Source: Dreissena polymorpha
Lineage: Eukaryota; Mollusca; Bivalvia; Myida; Dreissenidae
Direction: 5' to 3'
Assembly (NCBI RefSeq): GCF_020536995.1
Contig: NC_068357.1
Span: 56,318,140-56,382,139 of the forward strand
DNA length: 64,000 nucleotides
Shown in pieces: positions 23,408 to 34,880 of the stretch. Each line of letters begins with the position of its first letter. Within the stretch, counting starts at the first letter, position 1. The notes beneath the pieces are model-generated. The model had not been told where the DNA came from. It searched no databases and saw only the letters and a list, made by a program, of their open reading frames with translations. Position numbers and translations under genes: made by a program.

Positions 23408-24014
23408 ACACTGCATCTTAACCCCATAAGGAACAGCTGGACCAAAGTGGCACCTGACCAATTGTATATGTTGTGAACCAAATGTAAGAAAACCAACAAA
23501 CAGACTTTAACTAATGTTTTTACTTTTATTTGATCACCAATTTAAGCGCTGTGAGTATGTTACTGTACGATGATCCCCATCCTGTTCGAATGATATCAAT
23601 GCAAAGTGTGGAATCATATTTGAATCACTAAAATGGTAAAATATATGTAATGTATGTGATAACTTTTACTTTCAATTATGTATCTTACATCTCTCTAAAT
23701 TAAGATGTGTTAAGTATATTGGCATTATTATTTTTAGATACAAGAGTGTTAACACTGCAAAATATACAGTAACATTCATGAAAACAGGTTTTCAGAGTTT
23801 GTATAGTCTCTTTAAAACCCAAAGGTATCAATATCTTATGAAACACAAAGATCTAAGTTCTTTTCTACAAAGTAACTGAGATATTCGTTAGTGCAGCAAG
23901 CAGAGAAAAATATCAATTTTACTTTCTTCAAACTAAGAAGGACATTTTTCTTCTGCAACACTTGCATACATGTAGTGTTGTGGGCAATATTATATTTAAG
24001 ATAAGTTAGTTAAA
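23408..24014. other. No gene seen
   Basis: AT-rich intergenic DNA without recognisable features. Confidence 0.4.
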
Positions 24015-24820
24015 ACAAGACAATTGCCAAGCAATAAAAGTGCCCTACCGGCTCCACCATTGTCAGAAATTTCACCATTTTCAGAATATTTTTTTGTTTT
24101 GTTTCCATAGCAACCACAATTTTTGACATAGGAACAAAATGAAATGACATGCATAATGTCCATATTGCCATCTATCCATGTTCCAAGTTTCATGAAAAAA
24201 TATTAGGAACTTTTAAAGTTATCCCCAGGATCCAGAAAAAACACACCATTTTCAGCACTATTTCTAGTCTATTTGTTGCCATAGCAACCACAATTTTTGA
24301 CTAAGGAACAAAATGAAATGACAGGCATAATGTCCATATTGCCATCTATCCATGTTGCAAGTTTCATGAAAAAATATTAAGAACTTATTAAGTTATTGCA
24401 GGATCCAGAAAAAAACACCATTTTCAGCACTATTTCTAGTCTAATTGTTGCCATAGAAACCACAATTTTTTACATATAAACAAAATGAAATGACGTACAT
24501 AATGACCATATTGCCTTCTATCCATGTTGCAAGTTTCATGAAAAAATATTAAGAACTTCTAAAGTAATCGCAGGATCCAGAAAAAACACCATTATCAGCA
24601 CTATTTCTAGTCTATTTGTTGCCATAGCAACCACAATTTTTGACGTAGGAACAAAATGAAATGACGTGCATAATGTCCACATTGCCATCCATCTATGTTT
24701 CAAGTTTCATGAAAAACTATTAAGAACTTTTAAAGTTATCGCAGGATCGAGAAAAGTGTGACGGACGGACGGAGACAAAAACATAAGTCCCCTCCAGTGA
24801 AACCGGTTGGGGACTAAAAA
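24015..24820 (+). mobile_element. Pearl/HINE-like element (family G), four core units
   Basis: Same ends as the element at 23126 (ACAAGACAATTGCCAAG; GGTTGGGGACTAAAAA). Core units recur near 24066, 24246, 24418 and 24588, each with CTAGTCTA-TTGTTGCCATAG and GAACAAAATGAAATGAC. A short GACGGACGGAG stretch precedes the 3' end, in the microsatellite position. The difference from 23126 is mainly core-unit number. Confidence 0.7.
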
Positions 24821-24948
24821 TACCACAAACATTGCATACTATCAAGTGTAAATTTTTCAACAATTTAAAATAAGTCAACCATTTCACATAAAAAGAAATT
24901 TGCAGATGACAATTTTAGACATTTAGCTATATAGCAATAACAAGAGCA

Positions 24949-25286
24949 CCGCATAACGGGTGCCACGCTCGGCTGCGGGTGCAGTTTTGAATAGATGAAA
25001 GCTTGTCAGATTTTTTTTTTTTTAGAGATCACAGTGACCTTGACCTTTGACCCCAAAAATGGGTGTGGCATGTAGAACTCATCAAGATGCAGCTACATAT
25101 TAAGTTTCAAAGTTGTAGGTTGAAGCACTTTTATCATTTTAGAACACATATATCATTTTAGAGCCAATGTTCAAAACCTTGACAAAATGTTAAGGTTTTA
25201 ACACGACGCGTATGACGACGGACAGGACACGATGAGCTGGCTATGAAAATACCTCGGGTTTTCTCCGAAAACAGCAGAGCTAAAAA
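24949..25286 (+). mobile_element. Pearl/HINE-like element (family D)
   Basis: It starts ACAAGAGCACCGCATAACGG and ends in a hairpin (CTCGGGTTTTCTCCGAAAAC) and GAGCTAAAAAT. The core has CACAGTGACCTTGACCTTTG and AAAAATGGGTGTGGC. A GACGACGGACAGGACACGA stretch is the microsatellite. A sister copy is at 62718-63028. Confidence 0.7.
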
Positions 25287-25968
25287 TCACAGACATACCT
25301 CTTAAGAAAAATATTTGTCATTCTAAGAACCCCAAAAAACATAAAAATACACAAACACGAACCCAGATTTTTTGTTTGCCTGATTTTATTGCCAACCTCG
25401 GGCTATATTACCAATAGCAACAAGTATAATTTTTCCCTGAAATTGGCTGAAAATATTCAAATTGATTAAACAAACGCTTATAAGATCAACTGTTTTGCTT
25501 AAAAAAAAAACGAAGTTCGATCAGGTCTCGTTCAGGTTTAAGACTATACCTTGGATAATATTGTCGCAAAAATAGCGAATTTGATTACTATTTGTGAAAT
25601 ATGTGTGTATATGTGTCTACATGCTTAGGCCAAGACTTTTATATTTCTTGGTTTACAAAACCGCCGACCCTAACTTTTGGAAAATGCGAAAAAAAATAAA
25701 ATCGGAAAATCGTCTTTTTTTTTTAAAATTAATTCCCGACCGCACTGAAAAAGTAGCGAAACTAGAAAAAAAAACGATCCGGTTTGAGTGCGGTTGCGAA
25801 TAAAATCAGGTAAGTACAATCGACGACTGGTTCACATATATTGGACATCGTGCTCGCTTTTCAAAACGCATGTATTAACTTAAACCTGTCGGATATTGCA
25901 AATGGCCGCTATATAGGTACACACCTCGAAATATGGCTTTTTTTCGAAGTAAATTTTTTTGGTCATAG

Positions 25969-26183
25969 CGTTTCTTCATATAAACATTTAGTAAGAGGCG
26001 AACTAGATGAAACAATTGGCCACACTTTATTTTCCAAAATACACGATGAAAGTTTTTCCATACAGGAAGTAAAGGCAGCACGGCAACTCGATGGAGAGAA
26101 AACGACAATAGATGTTACCTACCAATGCTCAGCAGTCAAAGAGTTTGGTTACAAATTCTTGTTTGTGGAGCTTTACAAACAAG
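25969..26183 (+). CDS. Exon 1 of the DDE-like gene
   Basis: Acceptor GGTCATAG, donor AAG|GTAACA. Reads LVRGELDETIGHTLFSKIHD and ...YKFLFVELYKQ. It ends one base into a codon, which exon 2 completes. A strong donor (CAG|GTAAGT at 25810) just upstream may mark a 5' leader exon (about 25640-25809). Confidence 0.5.
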
Positions 26184-26404
26184 GTAACAGTTTAAATTTT
26201 ATTCCGTCGTTCAATGTCAACAGTGAAATATAAATTTCTTCATACATTTGAGTTTGAGTAATTAACTGATATAAGTACATATTAATAATATTATTATGGA
26301 GGAGTGAAATATTTAAAAGCGGTCAAGAGTGATTAATCTAATGTTCAAGTGTTATAACTTGTTGCATAATCGACCTAAAAGAAATTAGAGTAAATTAAAA
26401 CTTG

Positions 26405-26640
26405 AAGTATAAACAAAGAGAGGAGTTTGTCGGACATTTACTAAAACCCAAGACCCCCAGTACACTAGTCCATAGCTCTGCCAACTGAGCTGGCCAGACA
26501 CTGTCGAAGGAAAGTCCTCACAATCACAACGAATTAAACTGGAACGGATCTTTCCATTGTTAATATAATTGATGCCTCTGCAGGGCCCACCTTGGTTCTT
26601 ACCAGGTTATATATTTTCTTGGTGAAACAGGCCATTTTAA
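26405..26640 (-). mobile_element. tRNA-derived SINE-like sequence
   Basis: On the minus strand, CAGCTCAGTTGGCAGAGC is a good tRNA A-box and D-arm, but the B-box position (GGTTTTAGTAA) is degenerate. It lies in intron 1 of the DDE-like gene. An old tRNA-derived SINE head is the likeliest reading. It is not a functional tRNA. Confidence 0.45.
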
Positions 26641-26687
26641 AGTAATACTAGTATTATTTCATTTAATATGTTTATAATATATTAAAG

Positions 26688-26784
26688 AGGAATCCAAGCA
26701 ACAAGATGATGGCAAGGAAAAGGAAAACGTGTTCGACATACTGTTGGGTGCTAGAAAGTCGTACACAAAGCTGCCAAAGGAAAG
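26688..26784 (+). CDS. Exon 2 of the DDE-like gene
   Basis: Reads EESKQQDDGKEKENVFDILL then GARKSYTKLPKE, between ATTAAAG and a GTATAA donor. Its phase matches exon 1. The join to exon 3 is not resolved: acceptors near 28005 and 28070 either meet a stop or do not keep frame. Confidence 0.5.
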
Positions 26785-27015
26785 GTATAAACAATATTTA
26801 CTTTGTCTTTGTATTAATAAAGGAAATCTATTAATTTACAGGGAAGTTGGTTTTCTTTGGATTTTCAAATTATTAGTATGATTTCTTATGCCATGTGAAA
26901 AAGTGCTGTGAAGAAGCACGATTTAATAATATGTTGTAATTATTATAAACTAGCTATAAACTTATAAAAACATTTTATATATTTTAAAATTAACTTTGGT
27001 TCAGTATTTATTAAA

Positions 27016-27769
27016 AGGGACCGTCAACCACAAACGACGAAAAAAGAAAAATTCTAAAATACAGTATTTTTTTACAATTATTAGTTTAACCCTTTGCATG
27101 CTGGGAAATTTGTCGTCTGCAAAAATGTCGTCTGCAGAATTTCTAAAATTAGCATTTTCTTCGATTTTTTTCAAAGAATACTATCAGAATAGCAAACAGT
27201 TTGGATCCTGATGAGACGCCACGTTCTGTGGCGTCTCATCTGGATCCAAACTGTTTGCAAAGGCCTTTAAAATTCAGCTCCAGCGCTTTAAGGGTTAATA
27301 TATTGATTAAAATATCACAACTGGTATATTAATACATGTCTTGAAAAAAGTTCATATTTTCAGTATATTCGATTCGGTAATAAAATTTTGTGATGTGAAA
27401 TAGAAAGTGCATCATGAAAATAGGTGACATAACGATATACACATAATAAATAATAAAAGTAGATTGATCATTTATATATAAAATATATACAAGTCACTAC
27501 GCATGCACATTTGCATTCCTGGATTTACCACGTGACGATGATGATCAATCTACTTGCGTTATTTATTGTTAACAGGTAGTTTATAATACCTGGTACCTGT
27601 ACCCAGTAAAATTGTTTTACCGAATATACTGAAAATATGAAAACTTATCAACCTTTTCAAGTAATGTATTAAATATACAAGTCATGATATTTTAATCAAT
27701 ATAAACTTAATTTAAAATTGTAAAAAAATATTTTATAACTTTTTTCGTTGTTTGTGGTGACAGTCCCTC
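27016..27769. mobile_element. Long-TIR foldback MITE in intron 2
   Basis: The outer arms read AGGGACCGTCAACCACAAAC on the left and the complement of AGGGACTGTCACCACAAACA on the right. Inner arms (CATATTTTCAGTATATTCG and its complement near 27618) also pair, so nearly the whole element folds back. A TTAA-flanked MITE is inserted in the left arm. Confidence 0.65.
27090..27294 (+). mobile_element. TTAA-flanked (piggyBac-type) MITE
   Basis: The termini CCCTTTGCATGCTGGG and GCGCTTTAAGGG lie between TTAA duplications (27086-27089, 27295-27298). The centre is a hairpin, GATGAGACGCCAC ... GTGGCGTCTCATC. A related element is in each 4.9-kb unit near 34671. Confidence 0.75.
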
Positions 27770-28070
27770 TAAAGTCAATACCGTTAAAAGTTATAAATGG
27801 GATTTTTAAATTTTTGTTTCAAATTTATTATACATGTTTTCAAAAATCTTTTTTCAGGAAAGAATAGGTATGTTGTTCATGTAGTGGCTTAATAATAAGT
27901 AGGCTTAACAATTAGTCTTGTTAGCTCGTCTGTTCCGAACAGACACTCTGATACTAATGTCTGCTTGCTACTCTCCTTCAGGGGTGTGATTCTTTCTCTT
28001 TTCAGCTGATTTCCTCTTTTTTGTTTTAAAACCTTTCTAATTTCACTGCATATTCCTAAAATATATAAAG

Positions 28071-29804
28071 ACACACTAGTGTACGAGTCCATAAAACTGC
28101 TAAAGGACTTTGAGCCACTTTTCCTCCATGACTTTGAGCCAGAAGATGCTTATGACAAGAAGAAGTGGTTAGCTGCACTGCAGTTACCATTCCAGACAAA
28201 ACTTTACAGTCACAAGTATGGAAACTATATAGGTAACTATACCTTCATCTGGAAGAGTCCAGCTGACCCAGACGGTGATCTTCAAGCTGTTACTGCTATA
28301 AAACATGATCTGCCGAAGTTTTCCACTTGTGGTATGAGAAAATCGTTCTTCTTGAAGTACTCCAAATGTGGACCCAAACCTGCTGTTTTGCGTCACATGT
28401 ATAGGTTTTTGACAGAAGACGATACTGCTGCAGAAAGTTGACATCAAGAAGAAGTTAACAATAGGGTTACAGAGTTTCTTTTGAACTCTGACAGTACTGA
28501 ACTATTGTACGACTTGAGAAAAAATAATGGCAGACCAAAGGACACTAGACTTGATCCATTTTGGGATTTAATGAGCTCTCATTTAGACAATATTGGTGTT
28601 GTAGATGAAAGGAGACATGGGGACAAGCTGTACATGCCAGTCGCTATTAGTGTTGAAAATTTAATTGAGACTGTGGCAAAAGATTTGCCAAAAGATGCAT
28701 CCATTCCGTCAAAATCTTGGGTTCAGTTTAACTTCTGGCCTTCGAATGCTTACACACGAAGCGCAATGTGCTATACGGGCCGGTTCAATGTCAAGTTTGC
28801 AGTGCAGCAGAGAATCATCAGAGCAAAACATCCAGATGCAAATTTTGCTTTCCATCAGTACACCATGATGAAGGAGATGGCTTCAAACCTACGTGATGAA
28901 TCAGTGTTCATCTGCTTGGATGACAAAAGTGTTGTGCCAATAGGAGAGCCTGGGAAACCAGTGTCCACTGGAGTTAGGGCACACAATAAGTCAATTGGTG
29001 CCAGTTGCTGCCAAGCTGGCATCATTGGACCATGATTTCCATGTCCATGGAGCTGTTCCATCAGTTCTGTTCAAGGTGCATATTCCAGAAGATTCAAAAG
29101 ACAGCTATTATAATGGCCAGATTCATGTTGTGGTAAAAGACAAAGTCTTCAGCCCTTCATCAGCAGCAAGGCACACAACAGAAACTGTAAAAATTCTTAG
29201 GGAAACAGAAAGTGATGATGGTGTCTCACTGAACAAACCTAGGTTATTTGTATACACTGATGGGGGGCCAGATCATCGTACAACATACTGGAGTGTTCAA
29301 CTGGCGTATATTGCTATGTTTGTGAGTTTGGACATTGACATGCTAATAGCTGTGCGCACAGCTCCTTGTCAGAGTTACAATAATCCTGCTGAAAGGTGTA
29401 TGAGCCTTTTGAATTTAGCACTGCAGAATGTTGCTCTTGAAAGAAGCCCTATGACAGATGTTCTGGAATATAGAACAAAATCACTTACATCACTGAAGAA
29501 GCTGAGAAATGCAGCAGAGAGGACGGAGGAGTTGAAGCAAAGTCTCATTGAATCATTAAACCCAGTTTTAGCACTTCTTAAGCAGAGGTTTAGCCAGCTA
29601 AAAAAAAATTATGAAAATGTTGTTGCCCATGATGCTGCATCAGATGGTGAGATAGAACAGATGATGGAGTGCCTTGAAATCTTCAATGATCATGATGCAG
29701 AAGAATCCAGCCCTGTAACAGCCTGTAAAGATCTCGACAAGGCTCCACCACGTCTGAAGGCGTTCTTTAACGCACACTGCAGGAAACGAAATTACACATT
29801 TCAG
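28071..29804 (+). CDS. Exon 3 of the DDE-like gene, catalytic region
   Basis: Opens YESIKLLKDFEPLFLHDFEP, then a helical region and YTGRFNVKFAVQQRIIRAKH, then the three catalytic blocks (LDDK, DGGPDHR, NPAER), a Leu-rich helical tail, and donor TTTCAG|GTGTGA at phase 0. The exon is open in three stretches rather than one: about 28071-28438, 28442-29035 and 28995-29804. Confidence 0.6.
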
Positions 29805-30489
29805 GTGTGAATATATTTTTGCAGCAATAGCTGTTGTTAGTTTAGGTGTTTAAACACATAAAAGTTTAACTGCATATACAGTTCAACTGTTAAATTATTG
29901 TACAAAGCACTGAAGTTGACAGTTGGGATTATTAAATCTCAAGTTTATTCACAATGTTAATTTCTCATTAGCGCAAGTGGGACATTTTTTACTCTTACAC
30001 TCCAGGCCAGCAATTTACTTAAATACAAAATTTACTGTTCCTCGCTGCTATAGCAAAAAACGATTTGCACTTGCCCATTTATCTTTAAATAAACACTGTC
30101 CCATATCGCTGTTTATATAGTTTATAGAGATTATAGATGATTATTTTATAACTTTAGCGTGTGCAGTGTTTTTTAAATCACATGATTAGTTTACGAACAA
30201 ACTGTATTTAACTTACTTTTAACTTAAATAGATATTTCTCGGTGTGATAAAATAAATGTTACATCGCTGAGGGGTTTCAGTAAAATTGTAAATTCCTCAA
30301 GGAGACATCTTTACTGAAACCCTCTTGGCCATGTAATATTTTATATACTGTATTAAATATACTATATTTTATAGACCATAATGCTTTTATGCAAAGGACA
30401 TTCTATGTTGTTTAATGTCTCCTAAAATCAATCATACAGTCACTCTTAATTTAAAATGCATGTCTGACATATTTGTTATTTTGATATAG
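29805..30489. other. Intron 3 with a foldback repeat
   Basis: Intron between exons 3 and 4. It contains an imperfect inverted repeat at about 30250-30345 (GGGTTTCAGTAAA ... TTTACTGAAACCC), probably a small MITE. Confidence 0.5.
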
Positions 30490-30718
30490 ATAAAAAAATG
30501 TGATGATGAACACTGTTGGTATTGTGTGCTGTCCCCAAGGCGTGCTGATACATCAGAGCTTGTGTGGTTACCTGACCCAACAAAAGGCGATGACGATTCT
30601 TTCCTACCATTGTCTGAGTGTATTGGAAAGAACACAACTGACGAGGCCAGACCATCTCTCGATGGGAAGGTTTTGGCGACAGAAGCAGACAAGCGCCACA
30701 AATCACATATGTCTGCAG
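30490..30718 (+). CDS. Exon 4 of the DDE-like gene
   Basis: Acceptor GATATAG, donor CTGCAG|GTTTCA. Begins IKKCDDEHCWYCVLSPRRAD and continues with LVWLPDP and DEARPSLDGK. The C-x4-C-x2-C cluster suggests a metal site. Phase is consistent on both sides. Confidence 0.65.
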
Positions 30719-31084
30719 GTTTCAATCAAATTCTATTGTCTCCTTTTCTTTATTTCTATTTAGATTTTAATATTAAAGAAACTATATAAAAGCAGCTCAG
30801 ACTAAGAATAACTTTTGAATATTCAGTCATAATCCTTAAAAACACTATTTTACTAAGCACTTATTAAACTATCTGAGACCGAAGCTTGATAACAGATTAT
30901 TGAAGGTTTTTGTTCTATGAATAAAAATAATACTCCTCCAATATCATAAGCAGATATTTGTATATACATCGTACTGAAATCAGGATTTTTTACCTGAGCT
31001 TTCTACTTCGATCCAAAGGAATCCTTTGCTTAATATTTTGAATTCTAAACATTGAATTGATTTGAAGTTTTCTGTAACTTTCAG

Positions 31085-31312
31085 CTCAGGCAAGAAGATA
31101 TATCCTGTGTGCTGACTGCAGAAAGAGACGCGTGGTCTATTCAAGAACTAAACTGACGGTTGACCAGTGCAGACAACTCGAACTTCTGGATGATGCAGTC
31201 ATCTACACATGTGGGTCAGCCATATTCCCTGAAGAACATGACCTACATGAACAGGTGTTCGTTCGTGAGGGACTGAGTTGTCAAACAGAAATAGAGACAA
31301 CATACTACTCAG
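31085..31312 (+). CDS. Exon 5 of the DDE-like gene
   Basis: Acceptor TTTCAG, donor CTCAG|GTATAT. Reads AQARRYILCADCRKRRVVYS ... CGSAIFP ... GLSCQTEIETTYYS. The CxxC and later Cys residues suggest a zinc ribbon completed by the next exon. Confidence 0.65.
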
Positions 31313-31659
31313 GTATATAAGATTTATGACCAGCATTAATTTTAAAATATTCTTTTATAGTAAATATAAAAACAATTATTAAATAAAGCATACTTTTATA
31401 TTGTATAGAAACAAATTAGCTCATCTTTATTTGGAAAAAAAAGTATACAGTAGTTTTTTAAAGTCAAATATGTTGACATGGAACAAACATTTTATGTGCC
31501 AATAAGCAATCAATCTTTGCATATTGTTCTGTATAGCATCTGCCTGTTATGTAAGGTTGATCTAATTAAACCTGAAAATGAAAAATGATTCATTTATATA
31601 CATGTATGTTACCCATATCAAGTAAATATATACACATGTATTATTTTTTATATTTTCAG

Positions 31660-31853
31660 CAGTTACACAGAACTTTCCTCCGATATGTTATCACTGTGGT
31701 GATACTAACATTTTGTGGGAAGAAGTTGAGCCTATCACAGCGCTTCGACAGCAGTACAGCATTGTGAGGCCGATATGCAGAGGATGTCTTGAGAGTGGCA
31801 AGATGCCCGCTACAAGAAATGCTCAAAAGATGAATCGAAAACGAAAACTTTAA
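31660..31853 (+). CDS. Exon 6 (terminal) of the DDE-like gene
   Basis: Acceptor TTTTCAG. Reads FPPICYHCGDTNILWEEVEP ... RPICRGCLESGK and ends NRKRKL then TAA. Two CxxC pairs form a probable zinc ribbon; the basic tail may be a nuclear signal. Phase fits exon 5. Confidence 0.65.
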
Positions 31854-32079
31854 ATGCTAGACTTTGATTGACTTCAAGTGATATTAATGTCTTTTTTTAC
31901 TTTTGAATTGGGCATTTTTCACTTTTGAATTGAGCTGAAAAGAATTAACAGGTCAAAAGAGTTAGTTAAAATGTGATTACTGACCAGTTATCTGCAACTC
32001 ATCTTGCTACCAGTTGTTTTTAAAAATACATATTATATTCAATATTTTACGTGACTCACCCAGTCCTGTCACACTTTTC

Positions 32080-33640
32080 TGAATCCTGCGATAACTTTAA
32101 AAACTCTCAAGACATCCTCTGCATATTGGCCTCACAATGCTGTACTTTTCTGAATCCTGCGATAACTTAAAAAAGTGTCACACTTTTCTGAATCCTGCGA
32201 TAACTTTAAAAGTTCTTCATACTTTTTCATGGCACTTGAAACATGGTCAGATGACAATATGGAGATTATGCACGTCTTTTAATTTTGTTCCTACGTCTGT
32301 GTTTTATTAAAATGCTCTTGTATAGAGTGATTTAGATAGTCATTTGTATTTTGGTCAGATGACAATATGGAGATCATGCACGTCTCTTCATTTTGTTCCT
32401 ACATCTGTGTTTTATTAAAATGCTCTAGTCATATAATGTATTTTGGTCAGATGACAATATGGAGATTATGCACGTCTCTTCATTTTGTTCCTACGTCAGT
32501 GTTTTATTAAAATGCTCTAGTCATTTTAATAATGTATTTTGGTCAGATGACAATATGGAGATTATGCATGTCGCTTCATTTTGTTCCAGGTCTGTGTTTT
32601 ATTAAAATGCTCTAGTATGTTCCTACGTCTGTGTTTTATTAAAATGCTCTAGTATAGAGTGATTTACATAGTCATATTCATTTTGGTCAGATGACAATAT
32701 CGAGATTATACACGTCTCTTCATTTTGTTCCTACGTCTGTGTTTTATTGAAATGCTCTAGTATAGAGTGATATAGATAGTCATATCATGTATTTTGGTCA
32801 GATGACAATATGGAGATAATGCACGTCTCTTCATTTTGTTCCTACGTCTGTGGTTTATTAAAATGCTCTAGTCATATAATGTATTTTGGTCAGATGACAA
32901 TATGGAGATTATGCAAGTCTCTTCAATTTGTTCCTACGTCTGTGTTTAATTAAAATGCTCTAGTATGTTCCTACATATGTGTTTTATTATGATGCTCTAG
33001 TATAGAGTGATTTAAATAGTCATATCATGTATTTTGGTCAGATGACAATATGAAGAATTAATATGCACGTCTCTTTATTTTGTTCCTACGTCTGTGTTTT
33101 ATTAAAATGCTCAAGTAAAGAGTGATTTAGATACATGTAGTCATATCATGTACATGTATTCTGGTTAGATGACAATATGGAGATTATGCACGTCTCTTCA
33201 TTTTGTTCCTACGTCTGTGGTTTATTAAAATGCTCTAGTCATATAATGTATTTTGGTCAGATGACAATATGGAGATTATGCAAGTCTCTTCATTTTGTTC
33301 CTACGTCTGTGTTTAATTAAAATGCTCTAGTATGTTCCTACATATGTGTTTTATTAAGATGCTCTAGTATAGAGTGATTTAAATAGTCATATCATGTATT
33401 TTGGTCAGATGACAATATGAAGAATTAATATGCACGTCTCTTTATTTTGTTCCTACGTCTGTGTTTTATTAAAATGCTCAAGTAAAGAGTGATTTAGATA
33501 CATGAAGTCATATCATGTACATGTATTCTGGTTAGATGACAATATGGAGATTATGCACGTCTCTTCATTTTGTTCCTACGTCTGTGTTTTATTAAAATGC
33601 TCTAGTATAGGGTGATTTAGATAGTCATATCATGTATTAA
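32080..33640 (-). repeat. Expanded tandem array, related to family G core in reverse orientation
   Basis: About ten to twelve units of 105-180 bp, each with CAGATGACAATATGGAGATT, ACGTCTCTTCATTTTGTTCC and TTTTATTAAAATGCTC. The minus strand gives GGAACAAAATGAA...GACGTGCATAAT, matching the core of the pearl-like elements at 23126 and 24015. Blocks such as 32880-33120 and 33240-33490 are near-identical, showing higher-order duplication. Confidence 0.7.
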
Positions 33641-33748
33641 TGGATTGATTACAATTGCTCATTGCATTTGAAGATAAAGATGTATTTCTTTGCATAATTT
33701 GATTTGTTGTCTCTATGTTAAGGTTATAAAAGTTATGTTGTCTTTGTT

Positions 33749-33903
33749 CAGGCCCCGTGTTAACAAAGCATTTTTTTCCAATTGAAAATCAATTTTGCTC
33801 GTCATTGAAAATGGATTTCCATTGAAATTGATTGGCAAAAATGAAAATCTGTCAGTTAAAATCGATTTTTATTTGCAAAATTGTTTTGTGAACACGCGGC
33901 CTG
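33749..33903. mobile_element. Small MITE, 155 bp
   Basis: The ends CAGGCCCCGTGTTAACAAA and TTTTGTGAACACGCGGCCTG are inverted repeats. The interior is AT-rich with repeated AATTGAAAATC-like segments. No clear target duplication. Confidence 0.5.
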
Positions 33904-34313
33904 GTGTTATTAGTTTTATTTTTTTTTTCTATTCATTGAATGGATTTTTTTTTTTTTTTTTTTTTCGACCGCCCGATGGACCATTTTCCAAAACATTTTT
34001 GTAAACCAATAAAAAAAAAAGTCGTGGCCTTATTTGTTAAATGACTCTGGTTTCTTAATATGGTTATGTAATATGAGCTTTGGTATGATGTCATCAGTGT
34101 CAAACTTTTTTTCCTTGTTTTTGAAGAAAAAATTGTTTGGCGGGAACTTTTAGGGTGCTAGAGGGAGACAACCCTCGTATCCTAAAAACAATGACAAAGC
34201 AGCTGACCAGCATGGCAAATAAAATGACAAAGATGGTCCTCACAGCCAGAAGAGGTAATAACTGCGATATAAAAATAGGCAGTTAAATCAGAAAATGATT
34301 ATATATATATGTC

Positions 34314-34577
34314 GTGTTCTGAGAAAACTGGGCATAATGCTTGTGCGTAAATTGTCATCCCAGATTAGCCTGTGCAGTCCGTGCAGTCCGCACATGCTAA
34401 TTAGGGCTGACCATTTCTGCTTTTATAGAATTTTTTCGTTTCAATGATGTCTCTTATTAGCGAAAATCTAGTTTAGGCGGAAAGTGTGGTCCCGGATTAG
34501 CCTGTGCAGACTGAACAGGCTAATCTGGGATGACAATTTACGCACATGCATTTTGCTCAGTTTTCTCAGAACGCAAC
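34314..34577. mobile_element. GTTCTGAG palindromic MITE (unit copy 1)
   Basis: Ends GTTCTGAGAAAACTGGGC and GCTCAGTTTTCTCAGAAC. Inner arms GATTAGCCTGTGCAG and CTGAACAGGCTAATC also pair. It lies in the intron after the small exon. Copies 2 and 3 at 39225 and 44141 are part of the triplication. Confidence 0.8.
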
Positions 34578-34670
34578 ACATATGGTTAGTGCAGTAAGTG
34601 TGGGTATTGTAAATGTTGACGGAAATTCGTCCGGATTGAAACCATACAAGTCACATCATTTAAATTTAGT

Positions 34671-34880
34671 TTAACCCATGTATGCCTAGCGTCTAGAAAA
34701 AAGGCCTTGGCAAACAGCGTAGACCCAGATGAGACGCCGCATGATGCAGCGTCTCATCAGGGTCTGCGCTGTTTGCTAAAAGGAATTTCTGTAAGAAATA
34801 TTCTAAATAAAGAAATAAATATACTAGACATCCCTAATTTTGAAAATAAATTGATCCGATTTAGAAGGATGGGACACTCA
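34671..34880 (+). mobile_element. TTAA-type hairpin MITE (unit copies 1-3; also 39582, 44498)
   Basis: Begins TTAACCCATGTATGCCTAG. It contains a long hairpin (about 34710-34776: GCAAACAGCGTAGACCC ... GGGTCTGCGCTGTTTGC) around GATGAGACGCCGC. It is the same class as the intact TTAA MITE at 27090. The right end (GGATGGGACACTC) is approximate. Equivalent positions are about 39582-39791 and 44498-44707. Confidence 0.65.

Larger units (their letters stand above)
25969..31853 (+). pseudogene. Six-exon DDE-transposase-like gene with C-terminal zinc-binding exons, central exon damaged
   Basis: Exons 25969-26183, 26688-26784, about 28071-29804, 30490-30718, 31085-31312 and 31660-31853 form one gene in order. 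Phases agree between exons 1 and 2 and across the last four; the join into exon 3 is not resolved. The long exon carries an RNase-H-fold type catalytic pattern: CLDDKSVVPIGEPGKPVSTG, then YTDGGPDHR, then NNPAERCM 43-44 residues on, giving D..D(43)E. The last three exons are Cys-rich (CDDEHCWYC; CADC; CYHC ... CRGC), typical of zinc binding, and end RKRKL then stop. From memory, close relatives are a large uncharacterised family in bivalves and cnidarians; I know no name for it. The central exon has one in-frame stop (about 28440) and one single-base frame change (about 28990). No terminal repeats bound the gene, so either a domesticated family member or an old transposon is possible. Confidence 0.65.

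Noticed and set aside
28071-29804. Retroviral-type integrase for the DGGPDHR...NPAER exon
   Set aside because: No reverse transcriptase, protease, terminal repeats or zinc HHCC head nearby. The multi-exon zinc tail points to a different DDE family.
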